Source: Thermocrinis ruber (GTDB taxonomy: Bacteria > Aquificota > Aquificia > Aquificales > Aquificaceae). Taken from it: a stretch of DNA of 64,000 nucleotides. Below are positions 32,312 to 42,574 of this stretch, piece after piece. The stretch spans positions 992,001 through 1,056,000 of the forward strand of contig NZ_CP007028.1 of assembly GCF_000512735.1 (NCBI RefSeq). The letters are read 5' to 3'. Every line of letters starts with the position of its first letter. Within the stretch, counting starts at the first letter, position 1. The notes beneath the pieces were generated by a model. That model did no database searches. It was not told the DNA's origin and saw only the letters and a list, made by a program, of their open reading frames with translations. The position numbers and the translations under genes are program-made.

Positions 32312-33514
32312 TCAGAAGAGTACTACTTCTACCAATTCTCCCCCCTTGAGCTCTTTAACACCCTCCCTAACTACCATGTAGCAGTTGGCACCGACGTAGG
32401 ATGTGAGCATATGAGATTGAAGCTTTGGGGAATAATCGCAGACAAGCTGCTGTCCCTCAAGGCTCAGGACCGCCCTAACAAACTCTCTTCTTTCTGGATC
32501 CCTTCGTGAAAAGTCCCTTTTGAGCTTTGCCCAAAGAGTTTTGGGCATATAATCCTTGGCAGACTGCATCTTCAGAAGGGCAGGCTTTACTATGAGGTCA
32601 AAGGCCATAGCGCAGGAGACAGGATTTCCCGGAATACCAAAGAAGAGCCCCTTGCCCTCTTTGTAAGTGCCAAAAAGTATGGGCTTGGCAGGCTTTATTC
32701 GGACTTTATGAAAATGCACCTTTACACCTACCTCTTCCACGAGGGTTTTTATGTAGTCCCTTTCTCCCGCAGACACACCACCGGTGGTTATAAAAACGTC
32801 GTAGTCTTCAAGCTGAGAAAGGGCTTTTTTCAGTTTATCTGGTTCATCGGGAACTATGCCAAGATAATGGGGCTCTCCCCCTACAAGGGAGATGCCCGCC
32901 ATAAGGGTGTAGCCGTTGGACGTTCTTATTTGGGAGGGCTTTGTGATGGTTTCTCCTAAGTCCTTTATCTCATCTCCGGTGGATAGAACTGCCACCCTTG
33001 GCCTTCTTGATACCTCCACCTGAACCTTGTTTAAAGAAGCCAAAAGGCCTATCTCGTAATGCCGTAAGATAGTTCCCTTTTGTAAGACTATCTCTCCAGC
33101 CTTTAGCTCTTCACCCTTTCTTCTTATGTTTGCCCCCTCTTTGAAGGCTTCCTTTATTAAAACCTTTCCATTTTTTGCCTCGGTGTATTCTACTGGCACC
33201 ACCGCAGTGGCACCCTTTGGAATTGGTGCCCCTGTAAAAATCTTAACTGCACAACCCCTTGGAAGTTCAAAAGTCTCCTCTGCACCGGCGGGTAGCTCTC
33301 CCACCACCAAAAGTTCTACCGGTGCATCCTTGATGTCCTCCCAGTGGACTGCGTATCCATCCATGGCGGAGTTGTCAAAGGAGGGTCTGTCTTCCTCTGA
33401 TATCACATCCTCCGCCAGAACCCTACCCAAGGCGTCCAAAAGACAGACCTTTTCAGTGGGAAGGATGGGGCAATGGGAGAGAACTATACTTAGGGCTTCT
33501 TCATAGGGCATCAT
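32312..33514 (-). CDS. moeA: Molybdopterin molybdenumtransferase
   Basis: A 400-residue MoeA that inserts molybdate (or tungstate) into adenylated molybdopterin. Family marks: [34 protein letters not shown]-like [20 protein letters not shown], RKKGEElk-like [32 protein letters not shown] and [14 protein letters not shown]. It indicates that the organism makes molybdenum or tungsten enzymes. ATGA overlap with leuC. Confidence 0.96.
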   Translation of the reverse strand: MMPYEEALSIVLSHCPILPTEKVCLLDALGRVLAEDVISEEDRPSFDNSAMDGYAVHWEDIKDAPVELLVVGELPAGAEETFELPRGCAVKIFTGAPIPKGATAVVPVEYTEAKNGKVLIKEAFKEGANIRRKGEELKAGEIVLQKGTILRHYEIGLLASLNKVQVEVSRRPRVAVLSTGDEIKDLGETITKPSQIRTSNGYTLMAGISLVGGEPHYLGIVPDEPDKLKKALSQLEDYDVFITTGGVSAGERDYIKTLVEEVGVKVHFHKVRIKPAKPILFGTYKEGKGLFFGIPGNPVSCAMAFDLIVKPALLKMQSAKDYMPKTLWAKLKRDFSRRDPERREFVRAVLSLEGQQLVCDYSPKLQSHMLTSYVGANCYMVVREGVKELKGGELVEVVLF

Positions 33515-34800
33515 ACTAAAGCTTCCTCCACCTCCTTTAGGCTTACAACCTCCTCGGGATGGGCGATTCTACCCAATACCGCGCTCGCTGCAACCACCGC
33601 AGGGTTTGCCAAGTAGGCTTCGCTCTTTGGATGTCCCATCCTTCCGGGAAAGTTTCTGTTGGAGGTAGATATACACCTTTCCCCTTCTGCCAGAATGCCC
33701 ATATGACCACCAAGACATGGACCGCAGGTGGAGACAGAAACCACGCATCCAGCCTCCAAGAATATGTCAATAAGACCTTCTTTCAGAGCTTGCATATAAA
33801 CCTTCTTAGAAGCTGGGATCACTATACACCTAACATAAGGGTGTACCTTTCTTCCCTTCAATATTTTTGCAGCGATCCGAAGGTCCTCTATCCTTCCGTT
33901 GGTGCAGGAGCCTATGAAGGCTTGGTCTATGGTTATGTGGGTGGATTCACTTACTGGATGAACATTGGAGGGTAGATAGGGCCATGCTACCAAAGGCTCC
34001 AACTTGCCCGCATCCCACTCGTAAATTTCGGAATATTCTGCATCCGGGTCGCTATGATAGATCTTCCAAGGTTTTTTTGCCCTCTGGGATACATACTGTA
34101 GGGTCTTTTCATCGGGTGCAATTATGCCGTTCTTTGCTCCCGCCTCCACCGCCATGTTGGTGATTGTAAAGCGCTGATCCATGGAAAGATGTCTTATGGC
34201 TTCACCTTCAAACTCCATAGCCTTGTAGAGGGCTCCATCCACGCCAATCTGCCCTATGGTGTGCAAAATCAGGTCTTTGCCCATTACCCACGGGGAAGGT
34301 TTTCCGTAGAAGATAAACTTCATGGAGTGGGGAACCCTCAGCCAGGTTTCTCCCGTCGCCATGGCGTAGGCTATGTCGGTGGAACCCATACCGGTGGAGA
34401 AGGCTCCAAGAGCACCGTAGGTGCATGTATGAGAGTCCGCACCAACTACCAAGTCTCCGGGAACCACGAGACCTTCCTCCGGTAGGATCGTATGTTCTAT
34501 ACCCTCTCCCTCCTGGAAGAACCACTTTATATTGTGCTTTTTGGCAAAGTCTCTGACCATCTTTGCCTGCTCGGCGGACTTTATATCCTTGGCGGGTACA
34601 AAGTGGGAAAGGACTAGGGCGATCTTTTCTGGGTCAAAGACCTTGTCTATGTTGTATTTTTCAAGGATCTTTATAGCCAACGGTGCTGTTACATCGTTTG
34701 CCATTGCCAGGTCTATCTTTACGGTTACTAAATCCCCCGGCTTTACTTCCTTCTTGCCGGCATGGTCTGCAATGATCTTTTCGGTTATCGTCATTCCCAT
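33511..34800 (-). CDS. leuC: 3-isopropylmalate dehydratase large subunit
   Basis: A 429-residue aconitase-family subunit of the two-subunit leucine-pathway isomerase; homoaconitase large subunits are close relatives. The 4Fe-4S cysteines are visible in GSCTNGRIEDLR and STCGPCLGGHMG, with SNRNFPGRMGHP and the ADSHTCTYGALGAF stretch. The length fits the short LeuC/HacA subfamily. GGAGG 7 nt before ATG 34800 sets the start. The small subunit leuD is not adjacent. Confidence 0.94.
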   Translation of the reverse strand: MGMTITEKIIADHAGKKEVKPGDLVTVKIDLAMANDVTAPLAIKILEKYNIDKVFDPEKIALVLSHFVPAKDIKSAEQAKMVRDFAKKHNIKWFFQEGEGIEHTILPEEGLVVPGDLVVGADSHTCTYGALGAFSTGMGSTDIAYAMATGETWLRVPHSMKFIFYGKPSPWVMGKDLILHTIGQIGVDGALYKAMEFEGEAIRHLSMDQRFTITNMAVEAGAKNGIIAPDEKTLQYVSQRAKKPWKIYHSDPDAEYSEIYEWDAGKLEPLVAWPYLPSNVHPVSESTHITIDQAFIGSCTNGRIEDLRIAAKILKGRKVHPYVRCIVIPASKKVYMQALKEGLIDIFLEAGCVVSVSTCGPCLGGHMGILAEGERCISTSNRNFPGRMGHPKSEAYLANPAVVAASAVLGRIAHPEEVVSLKEVEEALV

Positions 34801-34821
34801 CTTTCTACCTCCTTTTTAATT

Positions 34822-36696
34822 TTAAACTTTAACTTCCTCCTTGGCAGGCTCCTTCTTAAATTCTTCCTTCTTGCATTCGTTCTTTACTTCAACGCCGTAG
34901 AGTTTAAGCACTTCCACGAACTCCTCGCAGGAGATAGTTTCCTTTTCAAGGAGCCTTTTGACCACAGCCCTCAAGGGCTCTTTATAAGTTTCTATGATAG
35001 CCTTGGCAGTCTCGTAAGCTTCCGTCAAGAGCCTTTTGACCTCTTCGTCTATGCTCCTTCTCATCTCCTCGCTTATGTCTATGGAGGTGGTCATGCCACC
35101 CAAAAAGGGATTTACCACACGCCTTACCGCCACGGGACCCACCTTCTCGCTCATTCCCCACATAGAGACCATCCTGTAGGCAAGCTCCGTTGCCCTTTGC
35201 AGGTCGTTCTCCGCACCGGTGGTTATACCCTCTTTGCCATAAAAAACTTCTTCCGCTGCCCGTCCGCCAAAGAGGACTATAAGCCTTCCCATTAGATCCT
35301 GCCTGTCGTACATATGCTTATCGTCAATGGGTAATTGTTGGGTAACGCCCAGAGCCATACCCCTTGGTATGATGGAGACCTTATGGAGGGCGTCGGAGCC
35401 CGGCACCATCAGGCTCATTATGGCGTGCCCTGCCTCGTGGTAGGCTATCTTCTCCTTCTCCTTGGGAGATATGACCATACCCTTACGCTCCAAGCCCATG
35501 GTAACCCGGTCTATGGCCTCTTCTATGTCTTCCATCTCTATGTATTCTTTCCCTTTCCTTGCGGCTAAAAGTGCTGCCTCGTTGAGGATGTTCTCCAGGT
35601 CCGCACCGTTAAAACCGGGCGTTGCCCTTGCCACAATCTCCAAATCTACGTTGGGTGCAAGCTTTTTGTTCCTAGCATGCACCTTGAGTATCTCGTACCT
35701 TCCACGAACATCGGGCTTTGGAATATAAATTTGCCTGTCAAACCTTCCGGGTCTGAGCAGGGCTGGGTCCAGTATATCCGGTCTGTTGGTAGCGGCGATG
35801 ACTATTATGCCCTCGGAGGTGTCAAAGCCGTCCATTTCCACCAAAAGCTGGTTTAGGGTTTGCTCTCTTTCGTCGTGTCCTCCTCCCAAGTTGAAGGCAC
35901 CCCTTGACCTTCCAACTGCGTCTATTTCGTCTATGAAGATAATGCAGGGAGCATGTTTTTTTGCGGTTTCAAAGAGGTCTCGCACCCTTGCCGCACCAAC
36001 ACCCACAAACATTTCCACAAAGTCCGAGCCGGAGACCGATATAAAGGGCACGTGGGCTTCTCCTGCTATTGCTTTTGCCAAAAGGGTCTTTCCTACTCCC
36101 GGCTCACCGTAAAGCAGGACACCCTTTGGAGGTCTTCCACCCAGCTTTTGAAACCTTATGGGGTCTTTCAGATACTCTATTATCTCCTTTACTTCTTCCT
36201 TTACCTCGTCCATCCCTGCCACATCGTTAAGGGTTACCTTTGGCTTTTCGTCAATATAGACCTTTGCCCTGCTCTTGCCAAAGCTGAAGGCACCCCTTGC
36301 GCCACCTCCGCCCCCACCGCTAACCTGCCTCATCATGTAGATCCATATGCCGATAAAGAGCAGTATGGGTAGCCAAGAGACTAAAAAGGTTAGCCACCAA
36401 CCGCCGTGCTCCTGAACCGCCACCTCTACCCTAACGCCCTTCTCTATGAGCTGGCTAACTATGTCTGTTCCCGGTGGCAAACCCGTTTCTATCTTTTGTC
36501 CATCAGTGGTTATGCCCACAAGGATGTTATCCTTTATCTTTACCTCCTTTAGCTTGCCTTCCTTTGCCAGTTCAAGGACGGTGTTTATGGGCGTCCTTAC
36601 GCCCGCGTCTCTTTCTGAACCGCTAAACACATTAAAGGCAAGGATCATAAAGCCAATGATAAGGATCCATATGAAGATGTTTTTCATCCACTGCAT
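34822..36696 (-). CDS. ftsH: ATP-dependent zinc metalloprotease FtsH
   Basis: A 624-residue membrane protease. It has two N-terminal membrane helices (about 5-25 and 105-125) around a small periplasmic domain, an AAA+ domain with Walker [17 protein letters not shown] (the usual PPGTG is EPGVG), Walker [13 protein letters not shown] and SRH arginines, then the zinc site HEAGH ([11 protein letters not shown]). It degrades damaged membrane and regulatory proteins. TATTTT lies 8 nt before ATG 36696 with no ribosome-binding site, suggesting its own leaderless promoter. Confidence 0.98.
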   Translation of the reverse strand: MQWMKNIFIWILIIGFMILAFNVFSGSERDAGVRTPINTVLELAKEGKLKEVKIKDNILVGITTDGQKIETGLPPGTDIVSQLIEKGVRVEVAVQEHGGWWLTFLVSWLPILLFIGIWIYMMRQVSGGGGGGARGAFSFGKSRAKVYIDEKPKVTLNDVAGMDEVKEEVKEIIEYLKDPIRFQKLGGRPPKGVLLYGEPGVGKTLLAKAIAGEAHVPFISVSGSDFVEMFVGVGAARVRDLFETAKKHAPCIIFIDEIDAVGRSRGAFNLGGGHDEREQTLNQLLVEMDGFDTSEGIIVIAATNRPDILDPALLRPGRFDRQIYIPKPDVRGRYEILKVHARNKKLAPNVDLEIVARATPGFNGADLENILNEAALLAARKGKEYIEMEDIEEAIDRVTMGLERKGMVISPKEKEKIAYHEAGHAIMSLMVPGSDALHKVSIIPRGMALGVTQQLPIDDKHMYDRQDLMGRLIVLFGGRAAEEVFYGKEGITTGAENDLQRATELAYRMVSMWGMSEKVGPVAVRRVVNPFLGGMTTSIDISEEMRRSIDEEVKRLLTEAYETAKAIIETYKEPLRAVVKRLLEKETISCEEFVEVLKLYGVEVKNECKKEEFKKEPAKEEVKV

Positions 36697-36728
36697 AAAG
36701 GATTAAAATAGACCAACCCTTGCACTTT

Positions 36729-38318
36729 TCAAGCTACTTCAACCCTGTTTTTACCTTTCCTTTTCGCAGAGTAGAGGGCGCTGTCCGCCCTTTGGATCAT
36801 ACTATCTATGGTATCACCCTCCCGGTAGGTAGTAGCACCCACGGAAACGCTCAGGGGACCGTATCCGTCTATACTTATGGCATTAATTAGCTTTCTTATC
36901 TTTTCTCCAATAGGAAGAGGATCCGCGGTATGTGGTAGGAGGAGCAAAAATTCCTCACCGCCCCACCTTATGACTACATCACTCTTTCTTATGCTTTTCT
37001 TTATGGCTTTTGCTACTTTGCGCAAGGCAAGGTCCCCCACCAAGTGCCCAAGCTCATCGTTGAGCTTTTTGAAGTTGTCAATGTCAAGCATGAGAAGGGA
37101 GAAGGGAACCCCATACCTTTGGGCTTGATAGAGCAAGTTTTCAAACATTTTAATGCCCGCATGTCTGTTCAGAAGCTTTGTAAGCCTATCGGTAGTCGCC
37201 AAATAAAAGAGCCTCTTCTCTCTTTTCTTTTCCATCGTTATGTCCACGAGGGTAATAAGCAAATGTTCTTTGTTTCTGTATATAACCACATGCCCAACAA
37301 GCTTGAACCATTTAACTTTTCCTGTTTTTGTCGGAACCCTTATAATAACTCTTAGAGACTTCGTAAAACCGGCTTTTACTCTTTCTATTAACCTTTTTAC
37401 ACTTTCTAAATCTTTTGGATCCACAAAAGCCAATACACTTTTCCCTATAACCTCCTCCTCTTGGTATTTGAGCATTTTAAGAAAAACTCGGTTGGCATAG
37501 ACAATCTTATCCTCCTGAAAGTCATACAGGATCACACCGTTTGGGTTGTTCTCCGCAATGAGCACAAAAAGATCTTCCTTCTCATAAAACTCGGATATAT
37601 CCATCACATAGCCATAATAGCCAACTATGTTGCCCTCGTTGTCCTTGACGCTTACCGTATGGTCAAGCACCCATTTTACCTTTCCGTCCTTCGTAATGAT
37701 CCGGTAGGGCTCATGGGTCCAAAAGTCTTTGTTGGTGTTGGTATAGGTTGCCACCTCTTGGGAGACTCTTTCCAAATCCTCCGGATGAATAAGGGACGCG
37801 TAGTCTATCTTACCGCCCAAAAATTCCTCCACCGTGTAGCCGGTGAGCTCATAAACACTTTTAGAAGCGTCCCTGACGGGCCAGCCCTCTTTTTTTTCCC
37901 ACAGAAAGAAGGCAAGGGGACCTGAATTTATCAAAAGTTCCGGTCTTAGCCGGGCGGTATCAAAGGCGGACAATAACTCCTCCAAGGGGATGTGTAGCTC
38001 CAAAAAGAGGTCATATTCTGGCATATAGACTGCCTTTACCAAATGGTATTCCTCTCCATTTTTGGTTTTGTGTTTGTGAAGGACAGAACATTCTTTTAGC
38101 CCTCTCTCTATTATCTCCTTTAGGGGGCAGGGATGGTCTTTGTGAAGGTGGCAGGGTTCAGAAAAGGAATGACTGATCTGGTAGCAAGTTTGACCACTCT
38201 GGGTATAGAGTTCCTTTGCACGTTTGTTCATAGAAACCACTCTGTAGTCTTTGTCTATCAAAAGGACAGGAAAAGGAATAATGTCCAACGCCTCCCTCTC
38301 AAGGGCTAACCTTTCCAT
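36729..38318 (-). CDS. PAS-PAS-PAS diguanylate cyclase
   Basis: A 529-residue cytoplasmic protein without membrane helices. The N-terminal PAS-like region (about 10-110) carries three or four cysteines (TCYQISHSF, PCHLHKDHPCPL) that could bind a metal or sense redox state. Two further PAS domains follow (about 130-250 and 255-365). The GGDEF domain (about 375-529) has an active signature GGEEF in RWGGEEFLLLL and DIDNFKKLNDELGH, so it should make cyclic di-GMP. No RxxD inhibitory site is obvious. It overlaps the ligase-fusion gene by 13 nt. Confidence 0.92.
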   Translation of the reverse strand: MERLALEREALDIIPFPVLLIDKDYRVVSMNKRAKELYTQSGQTCYQISHSFSEPCHLHKDHPCPLKEIIERGLKECSVLHKHKTKNGEEYHLVKAVYMPEYDLFLELHIPLEELLSAFDTARLRPELLINSGPLAFFLWEKKEGWPVRDASKSVYELTGYTVEEFLGGKIDYASLIHPEDLERVSQEVATYTNTNKDFWTHEPYRIITKDGKVKWVLDHTVSVKDNEGNIVGYYGYVMDISEFYEKEDLFVLIAENNPNGVILYDFQEDKIVYANRVFLKMLKYQEEEVIGKSVLAFVDPKDLESVKRLIERVKAGFTKSLRVIIRVPTKTGKVKWFKLVGHVVIYRNKEHLLITLVDITMEKKREKRLFYLATTDRLTKLLNRHAGIKMFENLLYQAQRYGVPFSLLMLDIDNFKKLNDELGHLVGDLALRKVAKAIKKSIRKSDVVIRWGGEEFLLLLPHTADPLPIGEKIRKLINAISIDGYGPLSVSVGATTYREGDTIDSMIQRADSALYSAKRKGKNRVEVA

Positions 38319-40495
38319 AGGCTCAAGAATTTAAGCAATTTTTCTGCGTCTGTAAAGCTTGTGGATAGGTGGGCTTCTGGATGTCCATAAAGACCACAGA
38401 GGGCAACCACTTTGGTGGGGGTGTGTTTTCTAAGTAGCCTTATCACAAAGTCTGTCCTGTAGCAATGAACTCCCACAAGGATGGTTAGGTCGTTTTGGTC
38501 GTGAAGTATGCTCTCATGGGGGTTTGGAGGGTCCATCTCTACCGATGGGTCGTATTTTTTTAGCTTGGGGCGATAGTCGGGAAGGACCTTAACCTGAAGC
38601 TTTCCTATCCTGTCTATCAATTCCCTCAGGGCTTTTGCCTTTTGATTTAGCTCCTCCTCCTGCCAATCCCATAGCAAGAGGGGACCCACTACCACCGTGG
38701 GCTTTTTGGCACTTCTTAGCCATTCTGCGAGTACTTCAAAGGCGGTTTCGTAGCTAACGGTTTTGCCATCTATGGTTGCATCCCCCAAAAATACCTCCTT
38801 TTGGAGGGCTGTTCTTGTTCTGTCCTCTTCTGGTGTTGGCACCGCCTTCGGCTTTTTGTAATAAGAAGGCACAAAGTCCTTAAAGAAGGGAGAAAAATCA
38901 AAGTGTTTTCTTTGAACCCTTTCTGAAACCTTTTCGTCCTCCTTTACGCTCAGGGATTTGACTAAGGCATCCTTTATAAGGTCCAGCTCCACGGTAAACT
39001 CGCCGTGGTATGCCTTTTCTTCTTCTTCCACTCCCAAGCTGTAGCAGGTGGTTCCCACAATGTTAAAGAGTACACCCTTTGCCCCCTCTTTGCTTGCCTT
39101 TTGAAAAATTTCATACCTTTTTTCGTAAAACTCATAACAGCAGTGTCCCACGTAGGTGTAGCCGTTTTCCGCACACCACTTGAGGGTGTCCCTCAGAAGC
39201 TCAAAGGAGGTAATGGTTATGGGGATCATGCCCTTTTGATAGGCAAGTCTGTAGGCATCTCCCACCGTGCAACCTCCACACTCCCCGCAATCATCCAAAT
39301 GTCTGTAATCACACCAGCGAGGCTTGGCACAGTAAGGCAAAAGCATAACCTTTGCTTTTTTTAGGTTCTCAATCAACCCTCCCCCTATGCTACCGATGAT
39401 GTCATTAAGAGTTTTTTTTTCCATGCCCAACTCAAGTCCCTCTATCTTTGTAAGCGGGAACATCACCGCGGAGACTATATCATCCACCGTCAGGTTCAAA
39501 CCTTCCCATTGTCTATCCTTGAAAAACTCCCTTATTCTCCTTTCCACGTCCTGCAAGGGTGTATGTTTTAGGTATGCCTCAAGGTCGTATATGAGCCTTT
39601 TGGGCTCCACAAAAAAGTCGCCGTTTATGATCACCTGTTCCAAGAGTTTTCTGTCTGGGTCCACTTTGGCGGAGACCCTAAAGGTGCCACCCAAACAGCG
39701 GTATATTCCAAACAAGAGCTCCGGCTCCGAAGAGGACCTCTTTACTTCATAGACCCATTCTGGGCTCCTGTAGTATTCCTTTCTCTCCTCCAAAAGTCTT
39801 TTTTCTTCTTCTGTGAGCTCTCCCCATTGGTATTGTATGCCAAGCTCTTCTGAGAGCCCCTCCAGTATGGCGGAAAAGACCTCCTCCTTTTCTGGCATCC
39901 TTCCCAAGTATCTTTTGACCCATTCTACCCTGTCCTCTGCGGACTTTATACCCTTTGAGGTTAGCTTTTCTACAGGAATCTGCAAAGACTTTAGCATGCG
40001 TTCCACGTTAAAGTCCATGAGAATAGTTCCCTGATAAAGAAAGGCCTTTCCTTCAAAAACACCACCTGTACCGGATATTTTCCTTCCTTCTACCTCTATG
40101 TCGTTCCTTGGTCTAAACTGGGCGGGAATGCCGAGCTTCTGAAGTCCCTTCGCTACCGCGTTGCATATTTTTGCGGTTAGCTCTTCAAAGCTTATGTTCT
40201 CTCCAAAACTGTTTTTGTCTGCGATTATCTCCCAGCCTATTTGGGTCTCGTCAAAGTATATGGCACCACCGCCAGTGATCCGCCTTCCTACCTCTATGCC
40301 TTCCCTTTGGACGTATTCAAGCCGTACCTCCTGTTCCACCGATTGATGGTAGCCTATGAGTACGCATTCGGGCTTGAATTGCAAAAATCTTATGGTGTTG
40401 GGAATTTTATCCTGAGCCCTGAGCTCAAGCATTATTTGGTCAAGGGCAATGTTTTCGTGCTGTGGCCTTTGTCCTGTATATAAAACTCTCCACAT
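38306..40495 (-). CDS. Lipoate ligase - DUF116 - CdhB-like fusion protein
   Basis: A 729-residue three-part protein. Residues 1-245 are a lipoate-protein ligase A domain with RRITGGGAIYF and the catalytic lysine in GRKISGTGG (Lys139). Residues 250-350 match the ligase accessory domain (LGGTFRVSAKV). Residues 380-560 resemble DUF116, with a cysteine cluster C389-x5-C395-x7-C403-x2-C406-x2-C409 and TTCYSLG further on. Residues 600-729 look like the CO dehydrogenase epsilon/CdhB fold (KKPTVVVGPLLLWDW). The cysteines could hold an Fe-S cluster. GGAGGTG 5 nt before ATG 40495 sets the start. Which protein is lipoylated is unknown. Confidence 0.8.
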   Translation of the reverse strand: MWRVLYTGQRPQHENIALDQIMLELRAQDKIPNTIRFLQFKPECVLIGYHQSVEQEVRLEYVQREGIEVGRRITGGGAIYFDETQIGWEIIADKNSFGENISFEELTAKICNAVAKGLQKLGIPAQFRPRNDIEVEGRKISGTGGVFEGKAFLYQGTILMDFNVERMLKSLQIPVEKLTSKGIKSAEDRVEWVKRYLGRMPEKEEVFSAILEGLSEELGIQYQWGELTEEEKRLLEERKEYYRSPEWVYEVKRSSSEPELLFGIYRCLGGTFRVSAKVDPDRKLLEQVIINGDFFVEPKRLIYDLEAYLKHTPLQDVERRIREFFKDRQWEGLNLTVDDIVSAVMFPLTKIEGLELGMEKKTLNDIIGSIGGGLIENLKKAKVMLLPYCAKPRWCDYRHLDDCGECGGCTVGDAYRLAYQKGMIPITITSFELLRDTLKWCAENGYTYVGHCCYEFYEKRYEIFQKASKEGAKGVLFNIVGTTCYSLGVEEEEKAYHGEFTVELDLIKDALVKSLSVKEDEKVSERVQRKHFDFSPFFKDFVPSYYKKPKAVPTPEEDRTRTALQKEVFLGDATIDGKTVSYETAFEVLAEWLRSAKKPTVVVGPLLLWDWQEEELNQKAKALRELIDRIGKLQVKVLPDYRPKLKKYDPSVEMDPPNPHESILHDQNDLTILVGVHCYRTDFVIRLLRKHTPTKVVALCGLYGHPEAHLSTSFTDAEKLLKFLSLWKG

Positions 40496-40507
40496 TTTTC
40501 CACCTCC

Positions 40508-40936
40508 TTAAATTATCAGATAAAGTATAAACCCCGTTAATAACCCTGCAACCACATCGTCCGCCATAACGCCATGCCCTTTGGGCATTCTCTCAAAAAG
40601 ATTTATTGGGAAAGGCTTGAGAATGTCTAACAGCCTAAAGAGAACAAAGGCTAAAAGTAGCGCTTTTAAAGTGGGCTCAAGAAACAGAAAGGCAAAAAAG
40701 TATCCCACTATTTCGTCTATTACCACACCCTCTGGATCCTCCTCCCTTGTAAGTTCCATCATGTATTCCGCAGACTTAACCCCAAGAAAATAAAGGAAAA
40801 CACCCACCAAAAGCACCAGCCACCACTTAAAACCAAAAAGGTAAGCCAATGGCACCCCCAAAAGGGTTCCCACCGTCCCCGGCGCATACCTAAACCTTCC
40901 CAGGTAAAAACCAGTGGCAATTAGCTCCCAGTTCAT
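40508..40936 (-). CDS. pgpA: Phosphatidylglycerophosphatase A
   Basis: A 142-residue membrane enzyme that dephosphorylates phosphatidylglycerol phosphate. Typical are the start YLGRFRYAPGTVGTLLGVPL, the metal-binding DPEGVVIDEIVGYF and RLLDILKPFPINLFERMPKGHGVMADD. Three to four membrane helices are visible. ATGA overlap with the SurA-like gene upstream, 12 nt to the ligase fusion downstream. Confidence 0.95.
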   Translation of the reverse strand: MNWELIATGFYLGRFRYAPGTVGTLLGVPLAYLFGFKWWLVLLVGVFLYFLGVKSAEYMMELTREEDPEGVVIDEIVGYFFAFLFLEPTLKALLLAFVLFRLLDILKPFPINLFERMPKGHGVMADDVVAGLLTGFILYLII

Positions 40937-41784
40937 CCCATTATCCTTATAAAGCTCCTCTTCCTCAGGTTTTGCAAAAGCTCTTTTTTTCTCTCCTCAA
41001 GCTTTTTCTCAAGTAGCTCCTCTTTTAGCTCTTCCAAAGGCTTTCCTTTATACTCTTCTTTGACCTCCAACACCTTGGCTACGTATACGTGCTCTTTGTC
41101 CTCTCCAAAGACTAGATCTCCCACCTTGGCGTTCCAAACTTCCTTATCAAGACTCTCCACCAGTTCCCCTTTCTTTACTAAAAGTGTCTCCACCTCCAGC
41201 CCGAGGGTTTTGGCAAGCTCTCGCAAGTCCTTGGTCTTCTCAAGGGCTCTCATCAGCCTTTCCCCGTCCTTTTTATCCACCACTAACACCTCCACTAACC
41301 TCTTTACCTCCACCTGTCCCCTTTTGAGTTTTTCCAACTCCAAGTCCAAGGCAGACACATTCACCTCCCTCAAAAGTACCGCGTATATGCCCTGACTAAA
41401 TAAGAGCTCTTTTCTTAAAAACTCCTTAAGGTCCCTCAGTGTAAGCCCCTCCTTTTGGAGTTCATTTTGTAGTCTTTCAAGGCTCATGTTGTTAGCCTGT
41501 GCTATTTTGATCAGGGCTTGGTCCAGAAGCTCCTCCTGTACGCCAACGCCTTTTCCCTGAAGGAACTGATTGATGAGCCATACATCCACAAGCCTTGAGA
41601 TAACTTCCCTTCTGTCCGTGGTGTTGTAAAAGAGCATACCCAGTTTCACATCACTCTCAAGGATAGGATCTCCGTTCACAGACGCCACCACCCTATCCAC
41701 CAGCCCTTGCGCAAAGGAAAAAAACACTAAAGCTGTGAAAAGTAGAATTCCACCCGATAGTTTCTTAAGGTTTTCTCCAACCAT
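40933..41784 (-). CDS. SurA-like periplasmic chaperone
   Basis: A 283-residue exported protein with a signal segment and the SurA N-terminal pattern (VDRVVASVNGDPILESDV), followed by the helical chaperone domain and a degenerate parvulin-like region (about 155-235). The canonical parvulin motif is not clear, so peptidyl-prolyl isomerase activity is doubtful. It probably helps fold outer membrane proteins. The N-terminal 58 nt overlap the preceding PpiC-like gene. Confidence 0.8.
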   Translation of the reverse strand: MVGENLKKLSGGILLFTALVFFSFAQGLVDRVVASVNGDPILESDVKLGMLFYNTTDRREVISRLVDVWLINQFLQGKGVGVQEELLDQALIKIAQANNMSLERLQNELQKEGLTLRDLKEFLRKELLFSQGIYAVLLREVNVSALDLELEKLKRGQVEVKRLVEVLVVDKKDGERLMRALEKTKDLRELAKTLGLEVETLLVKKGELVESLDKEVWNAKVGDLVFGEDKEHVYVAKVLEVKEEYKGKPLEELKEELLEKKLEERKKELLQNLRKRSFIRIMG

Positions 41785-42554
41785 TCCTTTAAAACCTCCT
41801 GCCTTTTTTCCCTTATAAGTTTAGCCCTAACCATAGGTTTAGCTTCCTCTAACGGGAGGATACCTTCGTTCCTCCTTCCCACCACCCTAAAGACCACATA
41901 GCCCGCCTCCGTGTATATGGGCTTTGAAACCTTTCCCACCTCGTAAGGGCTCAGCTGTGCCCTTAACACATCCGGCAATGCTTGTATAGAGTACCATATG
42001 GCTTCTCCCTTTTTAACTCCTTTTATGTCCTCCCAAAACTCTATTCCCTTTGATAGCCTGTAGTAAAGTTCGTTGGCACTCTCTAAGCTATCTGCCACAA
42101 AACGTTCCAACCTAACCTGGGCGGGCATCTTAAAGTCCCTAAGGTTCAAATAATAGTAGGCTATCACTTGATTTTCGGTAATCTCGGAACCTCTATAGAG
42201 TCTTTCTGCGATCTTGTCCACCAAAATCTCGGTCTCTATGAAATAAAGGGCTATCGGGCTTAGGTTCTTTGAGCCTATGTTCTTTTGTATGTAATCCTCC
42301 ACCTCCGCATCCCTTAAGCTTATACCCATCTTTTTGGCTTCTTGCCTTATCACCTTGGACCTGACAAGCTCCACCAGAAAGTTTTGCACGTCCTCCTTTG
42401 TCGCCCTTGCTATTGGTAGATGCAGTATTTCCCTCCAGTAGGAGTTAAAGTATTCATAAAGTTCATCCTTTTTTATGGTTTCTGAACCCACCCTTGCCAC
42501 CACAGAGGCACTTGAAAAGCCAAAGAAGGCTAATAATATGAGAAATAAGAGCAT
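41727..42554 (-). CDS. PpiC/SurA-like periplasmic folding factor
   Basis: A 275-residue exported protein. Signal peptide (LLFLILLAFFGFSSA), then VVARVGSETIKKDELYEYF as in SurA/PrsA, a helical chaperone module, and a C-terminal parvulin-like domain (AQVRLERFV ... LSPYEVGKVSKPIYTEAGYVVFRVVGRR). It is the first gene of the long minus-strand run. TAAAAT 6 nt before ATG 42554 and no ribosome-binding site suggest a leaderless mRNA; this -10 overlaps that of the divergent tRNA-Leu. Confidence 0.85.
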   Translation of the reverse strand: MLLFLILLAFFGFSSASVVARVGSETIKKDELYEYFNSYWREILHLPIARATKEDVQNFLVELVRSKVIRQEAKKMGISLRDAEVEDYIQKNIGSKNLSPIALYFIETEILVDKIAERLYRGSEITENQVIAYYYLNLRDFKMPAQVRLERFVADSLESANELYYRLSKGIEFWEDIKGVKKGEAIWYSIQALPDVLRAQLSPYEVGKVSKPIYTEAGYVVFRVVGRRNEGILPLEEAKPMVRAKLIREKRQEVLKEWLEKTLRNYRVEFYFSQL

Positions 42555-42574
42555 GTTATAATTTTAAATCCTAA
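42555..42574. promoter_or_regulatory. Divergent promoters of the PpiC-like gene and tRNA-Leu
   Basis: Twenty bases separate the minus-strand ATG from the tRNA 5' end. TATAAT (42557-42562, plus) serves the tRNA, with about 12 nt to its 5' end. TAAAAT (42561-42566, minus) serves the PpiC-like gene. The two hexamers overlap by 2 bp. Confidence 0.55.
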
